Notes: a model not told the origin generated them from the letters alone. Positions 53,868 through 63,044 are shown, counted from the stretch's first letter. The stretch is 64,000 bases of DNA from an uncultured beta proteobacterium (GCA_903934295.1 CAIZNI010000013.1:188285-252284), one strand, 5' to 3'. Numbers and translations are program-made.

Positions 53868-55043
53868 CTATGCGCCGCTGCGCTGCTGGCGCAGCGTGCG
53901 CTGCGCAATGGCGGCCCGATGGACCTCCGAGGCGCCATCGTAGATGCGAAACGCGCGAAGTTCCTGATAGAACGCCGCCACCGGATGGTCGTGGGCGATG
54001 CCCTGGGCGCCCATCAGTTGCACCGCGCGGTCGACCACCCGGGAGATGGCTTCCGAGACGAATACCTTGGCCATCGCCGACTCCTGCTTGACCGGGAGGC
54101 CGGCATCCATCCGGGCGGCCACCTGCCAGGTCATCAGACGCGCCGCCTGGAGATCGATCTGCGAGTCGGCGATGTGGGCTTGCACCATCTGCTGCTCGCT
54201 CAGGCGCCGGCCGAAGGATTCACGCTCGATCACATAGGCTTGCGCGATCTCCATCGCGCGGGCGGCACGCCCGATCAGCCGCATGCAATGCGCCAGGCGC
54301 GCGGGCTCGAGCCGCCGCTGCGCGTACTCCAGGGCTCGTCCGACTTCGCCCAGCACGTCGTGGGCGCCGACCTTGCAGGACGTCAGCGAGATCTCGCCGT
54401 GACCGCCCTGCTGCCAGGCGTCCAGCGAGCGGATGGTGCGCAGGTGGTGCCAGCCGGGGTTCGTGGTGTCCACCAGAAAGAAGGTGGGCCCCTCGTCGGT
54501 GGCGGCCATCACGATCGCCACCGCCGCCCCCTGCGCGCCGCTGATGAACCACTTGTGCCCGTCGATCACCCAGCCGCCGTCCACTCGCCGGGCATGTGTC
54601 TTCAGCATGCGCGGGTCGGAGCCGGCGCCGGGCGCCGGCTCGGTCATCGCGAAGCACGACCGGATCCGGCCCTCGATCAGCGGGCCCAGCCATCGTTCGC
54701 ACTGTGCCGGCGTGCCCAGCTCGGCCAGGGTGGTGATGTTCGGGCCCTCGGGGGGCGCGCAATGCAGCGCGATCGGGCCCAGCGGGCTGCGACCGGCCTG
54801 CTCGAGCACCGGCTGCGCATCGCGCCAGTTCAGCCCCAGTCCGCCTTGTTCGCTCGGCAGCCGCGGGCCCCAGACGCCGGCCTGTCGCGCCAGCGGCTGC
54901 AGCCGGGCCGCGAGCGCGTCGAGCGCCTCGACGTCATGCGCCAGCGTGGCCCGCTCGCAGGGAATCACTGCCTGTTCGATGAACGCTCGAACCGATGTCG
55001 CCAGGGCTGTCGCCCGGGCACTGACGCCGTGGATGTCGCTCAT
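53868..55043 (-). CDS. Acyl-CoA dehydrogenase
   Basis: A 391-residue enzyme of the ACAD family with CFAMTEPAPGAGSDPRML (about 130-147), HKWFISGAQGAAVAIVM and AFRIYDGASEVHRA near the C-terminus. The catalytic-type glutamate of YEG is Asp here (IYDGASEVH), a pattern found in the ACAD10/11-like group acting on long or branched acyl-CoA. It produces an enoyl-CoA and passes electrons to ETF. About 230 bases separate it from the small gene of the NRPS operon; I see no feature there. Confidence 0.93.
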   Translation of the reverse strand: MSDIHGVSARATALATSVRAFIEQAVIPCERATLAHDVEALDALAARLQPLARQAGVWGPRLPSEQGGLGLNWRDAQPVLEQAGRSPLGPIALHCAPPEGPNITTLAELGTPAQCERWLGPLIEGRIRSCFAMTEPAPGAGSDPRMLKTHARRVDGGWVIDGHKWFISGAQGAAVAIVMAATDEGPTFFLVDTTNPGWHHLRTIRSLDAWQQGGHGEISLTSCKVGAHDVLGEVGRALEYAQRRLEPARLAHCMRLIGRAARAMEIAQAYVIERESFGRRLSEQQMVQAHIADSQIDLQAARLMTWQVAARMDAGLPVKQESAMAKVFVSEAISRVVDRAVQLMGAQGIAHDHPVAAFYQELRAFRIYDGASEVHRAAIAQRTLRQQRSGA

Positions 55044-55065
55044 GATCGATGGATGTCCTGTCTGT

Positions 55066-57099
55066 TCATCGGTCTTGCGGGCCGCGCGGCAACAGCCGGG
55101 CGCTGCGCAGGTTCTCGCTCAGCGTGGCCAGCGACAGCGGTTTGGACATGAATCCGTCCATGCCAGCGGCCAGGCAGGCCTCGCGGTCTTCGGGAAAGGC
55201 GTTGGCGGTCATGCCGATCACCCACGGCCGCCGCGTGACCGGCAGCGCGCGCAGGCGGCGGGTGGTTTCCAGCCCGTCCATGTCGGGCATCTGCATGTCC
55301 ATCAGCACCACGTCGAACGGGTCCTCCATCAGTCGGGCCAGCGCCTGCCGCCCCCCATCGGTCAGCGCCGGCGGGAGGGCGCCGAGCCTGGCCAGCTGGC
55401 GTTCGGTGACCAGGCGGTTCACCGGGTTGTCATCCACCACCAGGATCCGCAAGCTGGCCAGATCCGCGTACGCCTCGGGCGTGGCGACGACAGCCGCTGG
55501 CGCGACCACCTCATGCGTTCTCAGGGGGACCGTGAAAGTGAAGACCGAGCCCCTGCCCGGCTCGCTCTCGACACTCAGCGAGCCACCCATCTGTTCGATC
55601 AGGCCCTTGCAGATGGCCAGTCCGAGTCCGCTGCCGCCGAAGCGGCGGGCGGTGGTGCTGTCGGCCTGGGAGAAGGGTTCCCACAGGTGCGCGAGCGCGT
55701 TCGGTTCGATGCCCATGCCGGTGTCCTGGACCCGGCCGCGCAGGACGACGGTGCCCGCATTCCGAGTGGCCACCTCGAGCGAGGCGGTCACGCCGCCACG
55801 TTCGGTGAATTTCAGCGCGTTGCCGACCAGGTTCACCCAGATCTGGCGCAGGCGGGTCGGATCGCCCGCGAGGCTGGCGGGAACGTCGGCGGCGGTGCTC
55901 ACCCGCAGCCACAGTCCCCGACTGTCGGCGGCGCTCTTCAGCAGCAGCCCCACTTCCTCGAGAAGCGTCGCCGGCGACAGGGGAACCCATTCGAGTTCGA
56001 CCCGGTTCGCCTCGATCCGGGAGAAGTCGAGGATGCCGTCCAGCAGCGAGAGCAGGGCCGTGCCGGCAGTTTGCATGGTGTCGATGTAGCGCGCCTGTTC
56101 GGCGCTCAGTTCGGTGCCTGACAGCAACTCGCCCAGTCCGAGCACCCCGTGCATGGGGGTCCGGATCTCATGACTCATCATGGCCAGGAAGCGGCTCTTG
56201 GCCTGCGTCGCCGCGTTCGCGCGGGCCAGTGCTTCCTCCAGATCACGGGTCCGCGTCGCCACCTTGTCTTCCAGCGAGGCGGTGATCGCGCGCAACTCGG
56301 CGTTGCGCTCGGCGAGGTCGCGCGAACTCGCCTGCAGCTGCTGCTCGGTGGCCAGGCGGGCCTGCCGCTCGGTCTCCAGTCGGGCCATGTCGGCGACCTG
56401 CTGGCGCACCAGCGCATCGGCGCTGCGCAGGGCCTGCTCGGCCAGGGCGCGCTGGGTCAGTTCGTGGGCAGTGCCGATCATGCCGAGCAGACGGCGGTTT
56501 TCGGTGACCTCGACCAGCAGGGTCAGCAGCGGAATCACCCGCGCCAGGTGGCTTGCCTCGAGCGCCGTCCAGCCGCCCGGGCGCGCGGTCCACATCGCCA
56601 GGACATGCACGTCGCCGCGGGCTGCCTGCAGCGGCAAGGCCAGATAGGAGGTGGCCCCTGCCTGCGCGAAGCCGCGCACGATGGGAAAGCGTTCGTCCTG
56701 TTCGATGGCGGTCTGGTCGAGGAAGAGTGGCGCCCGGGTGGTGATCACCGCATGGAGCGGGCTGACCCGGTGCTCCTCGCTGTCGAGAAATCCCGGTGGG
56801 CGCTCCAGAAAAGCCACCTGGGGCTGTCCGCGGGTCCAGACGTAGCCCAGACCCGACAGCCCGGGGTGGCGGGTGAGGACCGCCACTGACAGCCGTTCCG
56901 GGGCGAAGCCGGCCTCGGTCAGACAGTCGGCCGTCGCCTGGACCGCCGGCTGCAGGTCGAGCGTCTGGACCTCGATGGCCAGGACGCGTTCATGCAGTCC
57001 GGCCAACCAGAGGCGGGGGTCATCGGTTGCGGGCAATGCCGCACCGGGCGAAGTCGCGCCGGCCTTGCCCGACGGATCGGATGACAGCTCGCGTGCCAT
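55066..57099 (-). CDS. Hybrid sensor histidine kinase/response regulator with GAF-like input
   Basis: A 677-residue cytoplasmic protein with no membrane segment. A GAF-like domain (about 45-195) is followed by a coiled coil (about 210-295), a HisKA domain with phospho-His in MMSHEIRTPMHGVLG (about 303), the HATPase with NLVGNALKFTERGG and DTGMGIEP, GGSGLGLAICKGL, and a receiver (about 550-670) with VVDDNPVN and the phospho-Asp in VLMDMQMPDMDG. ATG 57099 lacks a clear ribosome-binding site; the preceding 37 residues of the track overlap the neighbour. Input signal unknown; output is probably a phosphorelay. Confidence 0.93.
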   Translation of the reverse strand: MARELSSDPSGKAGATSPGAALPATDDPRLWLAGLHERVLAIEVQTLDLQPAVQATADCLTEAGFAPERLSVAVLTRHPGLSGLGYVWTRGQPQVAFLERPPGFLDSEEHRVSPLHAVITTRAPLFLDQTAIEQDERFPIVRGFAQAGATSYLALPLQAARGDVHVLAMWTARPGGWTALEASHLARVIPLLTLLVEVTENRRLLGMIGTAHELTQRALAEQALRSADALVRQQVADMARLETERQARLATEQQLQASSRDLAERNAELRAITASLEDKVATRTRDLEEALARANAATQAKSRFLAMMSHEIRTPMHGVLGLGELLSGTELSAEQARYIDTMQTAGTALLSLLDGILDFSRIEANRVELEWVPLSPATLLEEVGLLLKSAADSRGLWLRVSTAADVPASLAGDPTRLRQIWVNLVGNALKFTERGGVTASLEVATRNAGTVVLRGRVQDTGMGIEPNALAHLWEPFSQADSTTARRFGGSGLGLAICKGLIEQMGGSLSVESEPGRGSVFTFTVPLRTHEVVAPAAVVATPEAYADLASLRILVVDDNPVNRLVTERQLARLGALPPALTDGGRQALARLMEDPFDVVLMDMQMPDMDGLETTRRLRALPVTRRPWVIGMTANAFPEDREACLAAGMDGFMSKPLSLATLSENLRSARLLPRGPQDR

Positions 57100-57116
57100 G
57101 GCGGTGAAGGCGGGTG

Positions 57117-57371
57117 TCAGGTCTTGCGGCGTTGGCGCGCCGACTTGTTGCGGGTCTGAACGCCCTGCGGGCCGCCGAGCTCGCCGGCCGCGATGGCGTC
57201 CTCGAGCCATTTCCGGATGCTGTCGATGCCGGGCACTTCCCTGACCGCCGGGTCGCGCAGGGCGCGAACGGCCACCCGGACCTCGTTGGCAGCCTCGAGC
57301 AGGCCCAGGCTCGGCTGCTCCGCCCAGATGCGGCCCGCTGCCGTCAGGCAGGCCTTGCGCGCCGGATTCAT
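57117..57371 (-). CDS. Small helical hypothetical protein
   Basis: An 84-residue protein rich in Ala and Arg, with MNPARKACLTAAGRIWAEQP at the start and a basic C-terminus (NKSARQRRKT). GGGAG lies seven bases before ATG 57371, which I prefer to the track ATG 57407. It ends 17 bases before the histidine-kinase start and may be co-transcribed with it. No family recognised. Confidence 0.62.
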   Translation of the reverse strand: MNPARKACLTAAGRIWAEQPSLGLLEAANEVRVAVRALRDPAVREVPGIDSIRKWLEDAIAAGELGGPQGVQTRNKSARQRRKT

Positions 57372-57462
57372 GCGTTCACTCCCGATGGTGTCGGCGGACG
57401 ACGACATCCGCGAGCCCGCATTGTAGAGGGCCCCACCCCGGCTTGCGGCTTCGGCCGCACGA

Positions 57463-57909
57463 TCATGCGGGTGGATTCGGCGGTTCGCAGGCCACCGTGC
57501 CCATGTCCGCGGGAAGCGTCACCTCGAGCAGTTCCAGGTCTTCCGAAGTGGCGGTCTCGTTGTGCTTCATGCCACCGGGAATCAGCAGCGATTCGCCGGC
57601 TTGCAGGCGAATCCGGCGGCCATCCTCGAACTCCAGATCGACCCAGCCCTTGAGCCCGTAGACGAACTGCGCCTCGCAGACGTGGTAGTGCCAGCCGGTG
57701 GGCTGCGACAGGCCGCGGCTCGAGGACATGACCTGCGCGCGCAGGCGGCCCTGGGTGGCCTCACCGACCAGCAGGTCGCGATAGTGGAAGAACGCCCGCC
57801 GGCCGGCGACCTCGGGCGCGCTGGCGGCCGTGGCATGGGCGAGTTTGCCCGTTGCTGCGGCGACGCTCGTCGCGGTGGCTGGGGTATCGTTCGATTGATT
57901 GTCGCTCAT
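57463..57909 (-). CDS. Cupin-domain protein
   Basis: A 148-residue cupin: GWHYHVCEAQFVYGLKGWVDLEFEDG (about 68-93) and IPGGMKHNETATSEDLELLEV (about 107-127) are the two conserved motifs with His/Glu metal ligands. The N-terminal 45 residues are low complexity. GGAG is seven bases before ATG 57909. It is divergent from the amidohydrolase gene and shares its regulatory region. Function unknown, possibly dioxygenase-like. Confidence 0.87.
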   Translation of the reverse strand: MSDNQSNDTPATATSVAAATGKLAHATAASAPEVAGRRAFFHYRDLLVGEATQGRLRAQVMSSSRGLSQPTGWHYHVCEAQFVYGLKGWVDLEFEDGRRIRLQAGESLLIPGGMKHNETATSEDLELLEVTLPADMGTVACEPPNPPA

Positions 57910-58001
57910 GGGTTTTCTCCGGATGCGTCCAGAGCGAGTATGACCCGCGAGCGTCCTCGACGACAACGAACACCCGCCCAGGTGATGGGCCGACCCCCTT
58001 C

Positions 58002-59327
58002 ATGAACGACGATACGGAGAGCCTCGACGTGCAGACCGCTTCCGCCCAACCCGGATCGCCCCAGCGCCCCTACGACACCGTGCTGAGCGGCGGCCACTTC
58101 ATCGATCCCGCGCAGGGCCTGGACGGCGCGTACGACATCGCAGTCCTCGATGGCCGGGTGGCGGCGGTGCTCCCCGGGGGCGCGTCAGTCGCCGCCCGTG
58201 AACGGATCGATGTGCGCGGCCAACTGGTCATCCCCGGCATGATCGACACCCATGCGCATGTGTTCCAGCACGTCACCGGGCGCTTCGGCCTGGAGGCCGA
58301 CCTGTGCGGGGTGCGCTCCGGTGTCACCACGCTGATCGATCAGGGCGGACCGTCCTGCATGACGCTGCCGGCCTTCCGCGAATTCGTGGTCAAGCCCAAG
58401 CGCTCGCGCGTGTTCGCCTACCTGTCCGCCTATCTGGTGGGCGGCATGGAAGGCCATTTCTACCCTGCCCTTTACAAGCCGGACTGCCTGGATGTCGAGG
58501 CCACGGTGAAGGCCGCGCTCGCCAACACCGACATCGTCCGCGGATTCAAGGCCCACGCCGAGCTCGGCGGCTTCGCTCGCTGGGGCATCGAGGTGATGCG
58601 CCAGGCGGCCGAGATCGCGCGCCGCGCCGACATGCCCCTGTACATCCACTTCGGACAGCTCTGGCCGCTGCCGGCGCACGGCGATGCGGGCGTCGATCCG
58701 GACACGATCCTGGCCGAGGTCGTGCCGCTGCTCAAGGAAGGCGACATCCTGGCGCATCCCTTCACCCGTCACCCGGGTGGCTTCGTCGATCGTCACGGCA
58801 AGGTCCATGCGGTGGTCCGTGAGGCGCTGAACAAGGGGCTGCGGATCGATGTCGGCCACGGCTCGCATTTCAGCTACCGGATGGCGCGCATTGCGCTGGA
58901 CGCCGGGATCATCCCCGACACCCTGGGCGCCGACATGCACGGCTACAACACCGCGGTGCCGGCGCCGCCCGGAACCCCGGATGAGCACAGCGACACCGAA
59001 CACATGTTCTTCGGCAAGACGCGCTTTTCGCTGGCATCGGCCATGACCGCCATGCTGGCGCTCGGCCTGCCACTGGAACAGGTGGTACGGATGGTGACCT
59101 GCCGGGTGGTCGATGTGTTCGGCCTGCCGCGCGAGCTCGGCACGCTGGCACCGGGCAACCCGGCCGACATCACCGTTCTGCACGATGAGCGCGGCCGCTG
59201 GGCGCTGTCCGACAACGAGGGCACGCAACTGGTCGGCGAGCGGCTGCTGCGTCCGGCCTTCTGCCTGCGCGACGGCGTTCGCCACGAGGCCGACGCCTCG
59301 ATCCTGCCGGTGACTCAGGCGGCCTGA
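58002..59327 (+). CDS. Amidohydrolase/deacetylase-family metallohydrolase
   Basis: A 441-residue TIM-barrel metallohydrolase. DTHAHVFQ (about 80-87) has the first two metal histidines, GFKAHAELG (about 181-189) the carboxylated lysine, PLYIHFGQLWP and HGSHFSYRM further ligands and GADMHGYNT (about 308-316) the catalytic Asp. It resembles the adenine-deaminase/dihydroorotase-like deacetylase group. Natural substrates are N-acylated or cyclic amide compounds; the specific one is unknown. ATG 58002 is chosen by homology although it has no good ribosome-binding site. It overlaps the convergent exonuclease by 13 bases. Confidence 0.88.
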   Translation: MNDDTESLDVQTASAQPGSPQRPYDTVLSGGHFIDPAQGLDGAYDIAVLDGRVAAVLPGGASVAARERIDVRGQLVIPGMIDTHAHVFQHVTGRFGLEADLCGVRSGVTTLIDQGGPSCMTLPAFREFVVKPKRSRVFAYLSAYLVGGMEGHFYPALYKPDCLDVEATVKAALANTDIVRGFKAHAELGGFARWGIEVMRQAAEIARRADMPLYIHFGQLWPLPAHGDAGVDPDTILAEVVPLLKEGDILAHPFTRHPGGFVDRHGKVHAVVREALNKGLRIDVGHGSHFSYRMARIALDAGIIPDTLGADMHGYNTAVPAPPGTPDEHSDTEHMFFGKTRFSLASAMTAMLALGLPLEQVVRMVTCRVVDVFGLPRELGTLAPGNPADITVLHDERGRWALSDNEGTQLVGERLLRPAFCLRDGVRHEADASILPVTQAA

Positions 59328-59950
59328 GCGGGATCGCGCCGGGCCCGGTCGGCCTGTTCGGCCAGAAAACGCGGGACCGCTGCGCGTTGGCGCCGCTGGA
59401 CCTGGCACAGAAGGCCGTGGCCGATCTGCTCGAGCGCGTAGCCGGTGGCGATGTCCTGGCGGATGCGCTGCCACAACTGCACCGTCATCAGGACATCGGC
59501 CAGTGCCCGGTGCGCCCGGCCGGTGCCCCGCAGGCCCAGATGCCCGGCGAGCGTGCCGAGCCGGTGGTTCGGCGCGTCCGGATAGAGCCGTCGGGCCAGC
59601 AGCATCGTGCAGGCGAATTCAGCCGTCGGATCCAGGCCGAGCCGCCGGAGCTCGCTCGTCCAGAAGCCACGATCGAACGCGGCGTTGTGGGCGACCAGCG
59701 GGCGTCCCGAGACGAACCGGGCCGCCTCGCGCATCACCCGGTGCACCGGCGGCGCATCGGCCACCAGGTCGTTGGTGATCCCGGTCAGGTGCGCCACGTC
59801 GGACGGAATCCAGCGGCCAGGATTCATCAGGCTCTGAAAGCGGTCGATGACGACGCCGTCGCGCACCAGGGCGATCGCGATCTCGGTGGGCCGGTCCTGT
59901 CCGGGACTCAGTCCGGTGGTCTCGAAGTCCAGAACGGCGATTTCTTCCAT
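59315..59950 (-). CDS. DEDDh 3'-5' exonuclease (DnaQ-like)
   Basis: A 211-residue exonuclease with AVLDFETTGLSPG (motif I, about 5-17), VAHNAAFDRGF (motif II, about 86-96) and GRAHRALADVLMT (motif III with catalytic His and Asp, about 145-157). It is a stand-alone nuclease of the DNA polymerase III epsilon family, probably in DNA repair or RNA processing. AAGGAG lies five bases before the ATG. Confidence 0.93.
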   Translation of the reverse strand: MEEIAVLDFETTGLSPGQDRPTEIAIALVRDGVVIDRFQSLMNPGRWIPSDVAHLTGITNDLVADAPPVHRVMREAARFVSGRPLVAHNAAFDRGFWTSELRRLGLDPTAEFACTMLLARRLYPDAPNHRLGTLAGHLGLRGTGRAHRALADVLMTVQLWQRIRQDIATGYALEQIGHGLLCQVQRRQRAAVPRFLAEQADRARRDPAQAA

Positions 59951-60014
59951 GAACGCTCCTTGTCACGACAGCCGGCGGCACCGCGCCTGGCGACGATCTC
60001 CGTTACAGTTTCGC

Positions 60015-60119
60015 ATGTCGATTTTCCCGCCCAAGCAATTTACCGTTGGTCGCCTGAGGGTGCCCGCTGCGCCTGAGCGCGGTGATTCACCTGATTCGCT
60101 GCGCGCGGCCTGGTCATGA
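60015..60119 (+). CDS. Possible 34-residue upstream ORF
   Basis: MSIFPPKQFTVGRLRVPA begins five bases after a TACAGT element and ends in an ATGA overlap with the next gene. The overlap suggests translational coupling, but the short length and absence of a ribosome-binding site leave it weakly supported. Confidence 0.3.
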   Translation: MSIFPPKQFTVGRLRVPAAPERGDSPDSLRAAWS

Positions 60120-60817
60120 ACGCCCTGCAAGCCGAACGCCACCGCCTCTACGATGCGCCTGAGGGTCTGGTGCGGGCCCTGGTGCTGGAACTGGCTCGGC
60201 CCGCCGACTGGGACCTGCTGTCGCCCCTGTGGCGAGGCGTGCAGACCGACCTGGCCCTGCCCGCGCCGGCGATCGCGGTATCGGGCGTGGACGGCTACCA
60301 ACTCTGGTTTTCGCTGGCCGAGCCGGTCGCGGTGGTCGAGGCGGCGGCCTTCCTGGACGCGCTGCGGCGCCATTATTTGGGTGGCGTGTCACCCGGCCGC
60401 ATCCGGACGATCCCGTCCCTGGCGGGCACGCCTCATTCGCCCCAGCCCGAGTCCTTGCCGCAGATTCCCGAAGAGCAGCCGGGCACCAGCCGATGGTCGG
60501 CCTATGTGGCGTCGGACCTGGCGCCGATCTTTGCGGAAGAGCCCTGGCTCTTTCAGGAGCCCAGCCCCGACGCGCAGGCCAGCGTGCTCAACCGGCTGAG
60601 CTCGATCAAGCCTGCCGCGTTTCAGGCGGCGCTGGCCCTGCTGCGCCCGGCCGCGCCATCGGGCCGCCCGGCTCCGGTGTCCGCCGGTACTGCGCCACCA
60701 CAGGAGCCCCGATCCTTTCTGCTGGCCGTCATGAACGATCCCGCGACTGACCTGCAATGGCGCATCGAGGCGGCCAAGGCACTGCTGCCCTATTTCGAGC
60801 GTCCGGCCGGAGCGTGA
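60116..60817 (+). CDS. Conserved hypothetical protein (Burkholderiales type)
   Basis: A 233-residue protein without membrane segments. Two conserved-looking blocks are SGVDGYQLWFSLAEPV (about 56-71) and SSIKPAAFQAALALLRP (about 162-178); the end reads NDPATDLQWRIEAAKALLPYF. The first block recalls primase-like polymerase folds and the last recalls small terminase-like helices, but neither is convincing. I recall similar proteins as hypotheticals in Burkholderiales. Function unknown. Confidence 0.72.
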   Translation: MNALQAERHRLYDAPEGLVRALVLELARPADWDLLSPLWRGVQTDLALPAPAIAVSGVDGYQLWFSLAEPVAVVEAAAFLDALRRHYLGGVSPGRIRTIPSLAGTPHSPQPESLPQIPEEQPGTSRWSAYVASDLAPIFAEEPWLFQEPSPDAQASVLNRLSSIKPAAFQAALALLRPAAPSGRPAPVSAGTAPPQEPRSFLLAVMNDPATDLQWRIEAAKALLPYFERPAGA

Positions 60818-60839
60818 GCCGGGCGCAGCTTGCGAACCC

Positions 60840-61205
60840 GTGCGATTGTCGGGTCCCGGGCGGACGCTGCCCCTGAACATCCAATGCCTGAGCCTGCGAA
60901 CCGACGAAGCGACGCTCGGTGGGCCGGCGCAAGCTCACGCCTTGCTGGTGTTCCACGACCTCGAGGACGTGCCACCCATCGACCTGCACATCCTGATCGC
61001 TGTTTTCGGCCTGACACGTGCCGAGGCGTGTGTTGCCGGACTGCTGGCCGAGGGGCAAGCGCCGGCTGATATCGGACTGATCCTCGATGTGTCGATGGGC
61101 ACCATCCGAACCCACCTGCGGGTGGTTGCGAGCAAGCTCGGCGTCAAGCGCCAATCGGAGATGGAGAGACTGCTCACCCGATTGCCGCAGACTTGGCGCG
61201 GCTGA
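60840..61205 (+). pseudogene. LuxR-type HTH C-terminal fragment
   Basis: A 121-residue GTG-initiated frame whose last 60 residues form a LuxR/NarL helix-turn-helix: FGLTRAEACVAGLLAEGQAP, then SMGTIRTHLRVVASKLGVKR. Full-length regulators of this subfamily have about 350 residues with an N-terminal sensor; here only the PLNIQCLSLR... linker and the HTH remain. The upstream in-frame sequence is open but not homologous to a sensor. It is probably a 5'-truncated gene, although a stand-alone HTH protein is possible. Confidence 0.6.
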
Positions 61206-61453
61206 CCAGCGCGGCCCGTCTGCCGCCGTTCCCGGCACGCGCCGTACCCATCCGGCAACGCAGGGGGGCGAGGGGGTCCGTGTACCACCCGGCCTGGTCC
61301 GCTGCGATCATCGATTTCGCGAACGGCCAACGGGTGTCTGGCCGGTTCCGAAAGAGCGCACCGGCGCAGGGGGAATGAGGGGGTCGACCCGGTGCGTCGC
61401 CCTCTGTGCGATGGGTCGCGCGCCACCTGCGCTGCCGTCGCCCTGATTGTCGA
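61206..61453. other. Non-coding stretch, no gene seen
   Basis: Between the LuxR fragment and the promoter of the Bug gene no reading frame with plausible protein features was found. It may be remnant sequence of the decayed regulator's neighbourhood. Confidence 0.5.
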
Positions 61454-61482
61454 TTGACACTGCCCTGAGCGCCTCGTAGGCT
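61454..61482 (+). promoter_or_regulatory. Sigma70-like promoter for the Bug gene
   Basis: A perfect TTGACA (61454-61459) and TAGGCT (61477-61482) are separated by 17 bases, about 87 bases before the receptor gene's start. The -35 is a consensus match; the -10 has three matches. Confidence 0.5.
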
Positions 61483-61568
61483 GCGGGCGCGGTGTGGCTG
61501 ACCTGAGTCCACCCTCATCGGCCCCGTCGCTTTCTCACCCGAACTTACGTTTCACCAGGAGCCCTCCC

Positions 61569-62537
61569 ATGACCCGCTTCATCGACCGGCGCTGCGCCCT
61601 GATTGCCCTGGCAGCCGCCGCCCTGCCCGGCACCGCGCTGGCCCAGAGCGACTTTCCCAACAAGCCGATCCGGGTGATCGTGCCCTTTGCCGCCGGCAGT
61701 GGCGCTGACGGCGCCACCCGGGTGATCGCCGAGCAGATGCAGCGCATCCTCGGCCAGACCCTGATGGTGGAGAACCGCCCGGGCGCCAGCGGTGCGGTCG
61801 CGGTGCTGGCGGTCAAGCAGGCGCCGGCCGACGGCTACACCATCCTGGTGGGCACCAACTCGCCGATGTCGGTCAACCCGGTCGTCATGAAGAACCCGGG
61901 CTACGATTCCACGAAGGACTTCAAGCCGGTCAACGGCATCCTTCGCAGCATGAATGTCTGGTATGTGGCCAACGAGTCACCGATCCGCTCGATTCCCGAG
62001 CTGGTGGCGGCGTCCAAGATCAAGCCGGTGTCGGTGGGCAGCTATTCGGCGGGCTATCAGCTCGGCGTTGAATGGGTGGCCACCCTGGGCGGCGTCAAGG
62101 TCAACTACGTGAACTACAAAGGTCAGGCGCAGGCGATTACCGACGTGATCGGCCGCACGCTCGATGTCGGCATGGGTGACATGTCGGGCGCGCTGCCGCT
62201 GATCCAGTCGGGCAAGATCCGCGCGATCGGGGTCTCCGGCGCCACCCGTCATCCCGCGCTGCCCAATGTGCCGGCGATCCGCGAGACCTTCCCCGAGTAC
62301 GAGAACTACGCCTGGACCTCGTTCTTCGTGCGCGCCGAGACTCCCTCCGATGCGCACGGCAAGCTGGTGACTGCGATGCAGACGGCGCTGCGCTCGCCCG
62401 AGATGAAGCGCTACTTCGAGGTCAACGGCAGCGATCCGATGACCGATTTCGGCCCGGAGCGCATGGCTGAGCATCTGCGCCTGGAGATCGTCCGGTTCCG
62501 CCGCGTGGCCGAGGCGGCGGGCATCAAGCCGGAGTAA
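61569..62537 (+). CDS. Tripartite tricarboxylate transporter receptor (Bug/TctC family)
   Basis: A 322-residue periplasmic receptor with a signal peptide (MTRFIDRRCALIALAAAALPGTALAQ), FPNKPIRVIVPFAAGSGADGATRVIAEQM (quoted in part IRVIVPFAAGSGADGATR) and VNYKGQAQAITDVIGRTLDVG. AGGAG lies eight bases before the ATG. No permease genes are adjacent; it is an orphan receptor for a carboxylate. It differs from the Bug protein at 13765-14730 in the ligand-pocket region, so another ligand is likely. Confidence 0.94.
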   Translation: MTRFIDRRCALIALAAAALPGTALAQSDFPNKPIRVIVPFAAGSGADGATRVIAEQMQRILGQTLMVENRPGASGAVAVLAVKQAPADGYTILVGTNSPMSVNPVVMKNPGYDSTKDFKPVNGILRSMNVWYVANESPIRSIPELVAASKIKPVSVGSYSAGYQLGVEWVATLGGVKVNYVNYKGQAQAITDVIGRTLDVGMGDMSGALPLIQSGKIRAIGVSGATRHPALPNVPAIRETFPEYENYAWTSFFVRAETPSDAHGKLVTAMQTALRSPEMKRYFEVNGSDPMTDFGPERMAEHLRLEIVRFRRVAEAAGIKPE

Positions 62538-62567
62538 GTCGGGTGCGGGTGCGCGGCGGCCGAGGTA

Positions 62568-63044
62568 GTGCGTGACCATCAGGCCTCTTTGGTCGAGCAA
62601 CTGGTTGCCAGCGGTCGGTACCAGAACGCCAGCGAGGTCCTGCGCGAGGGACTTCGACTCGTCGAGCAGAGGGAGGTCGAAGAGGGGGTACGTCTGGATG
62701 CGTTGCGCGCTGCGGTCAAGGTCGGCATCGCTGACATCGACTCGGGGCGCTTCAAGACCTTTGACTCCTTCGAGTCTCTCGGCGTCCATTTGCAGGATGA
62801 CGGCCGGACCCTCGCGTTGGCCCTGGAGGTCCTGGGGACGGGGCCTGATGAACCAGGCACCAGAGCGCGAGAAGACCTGGCCCCGGGGATCCGTACGCTG
62901 CATGCCGGGCGGCGCGGGCGAAAGGCGCGCCATTTCGTGGTCTTTCGAGTGGGCACCGACGGGACGGTGGACGTGCTCAGGGTGCTGCATGACAGTGTGG
63001 ACTTGGCGAGGCACATTCCTGGTGCCGATGATTCATCGCATTGA
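62568..63044 (+). pseudogene. Decayed parD-parE toxin-antitoxin chimera
   Basis: One frame joins two halves. Residues 1-75 are ParD/CopG-like antitoxin sequence (VASGRYQNASEVLREGLRLVEQRE, quoted in part), and about 85-150 resemble the C-terminal part of ParE (GTRAREDLAPGIRTL, DGTVDVLRVLHDSVDLARHI). A normal ParE start and its N-terminal half are missing, as is a normal ParD start: the first beta-strand lies in frame upstream of the GTG at 62568, adjacent to the Bug stop codon. An internal deletion fusing antitoxin to truncated toxin is the simplest reading. A functional fused regulator is less likely. Confidence 0.72.
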
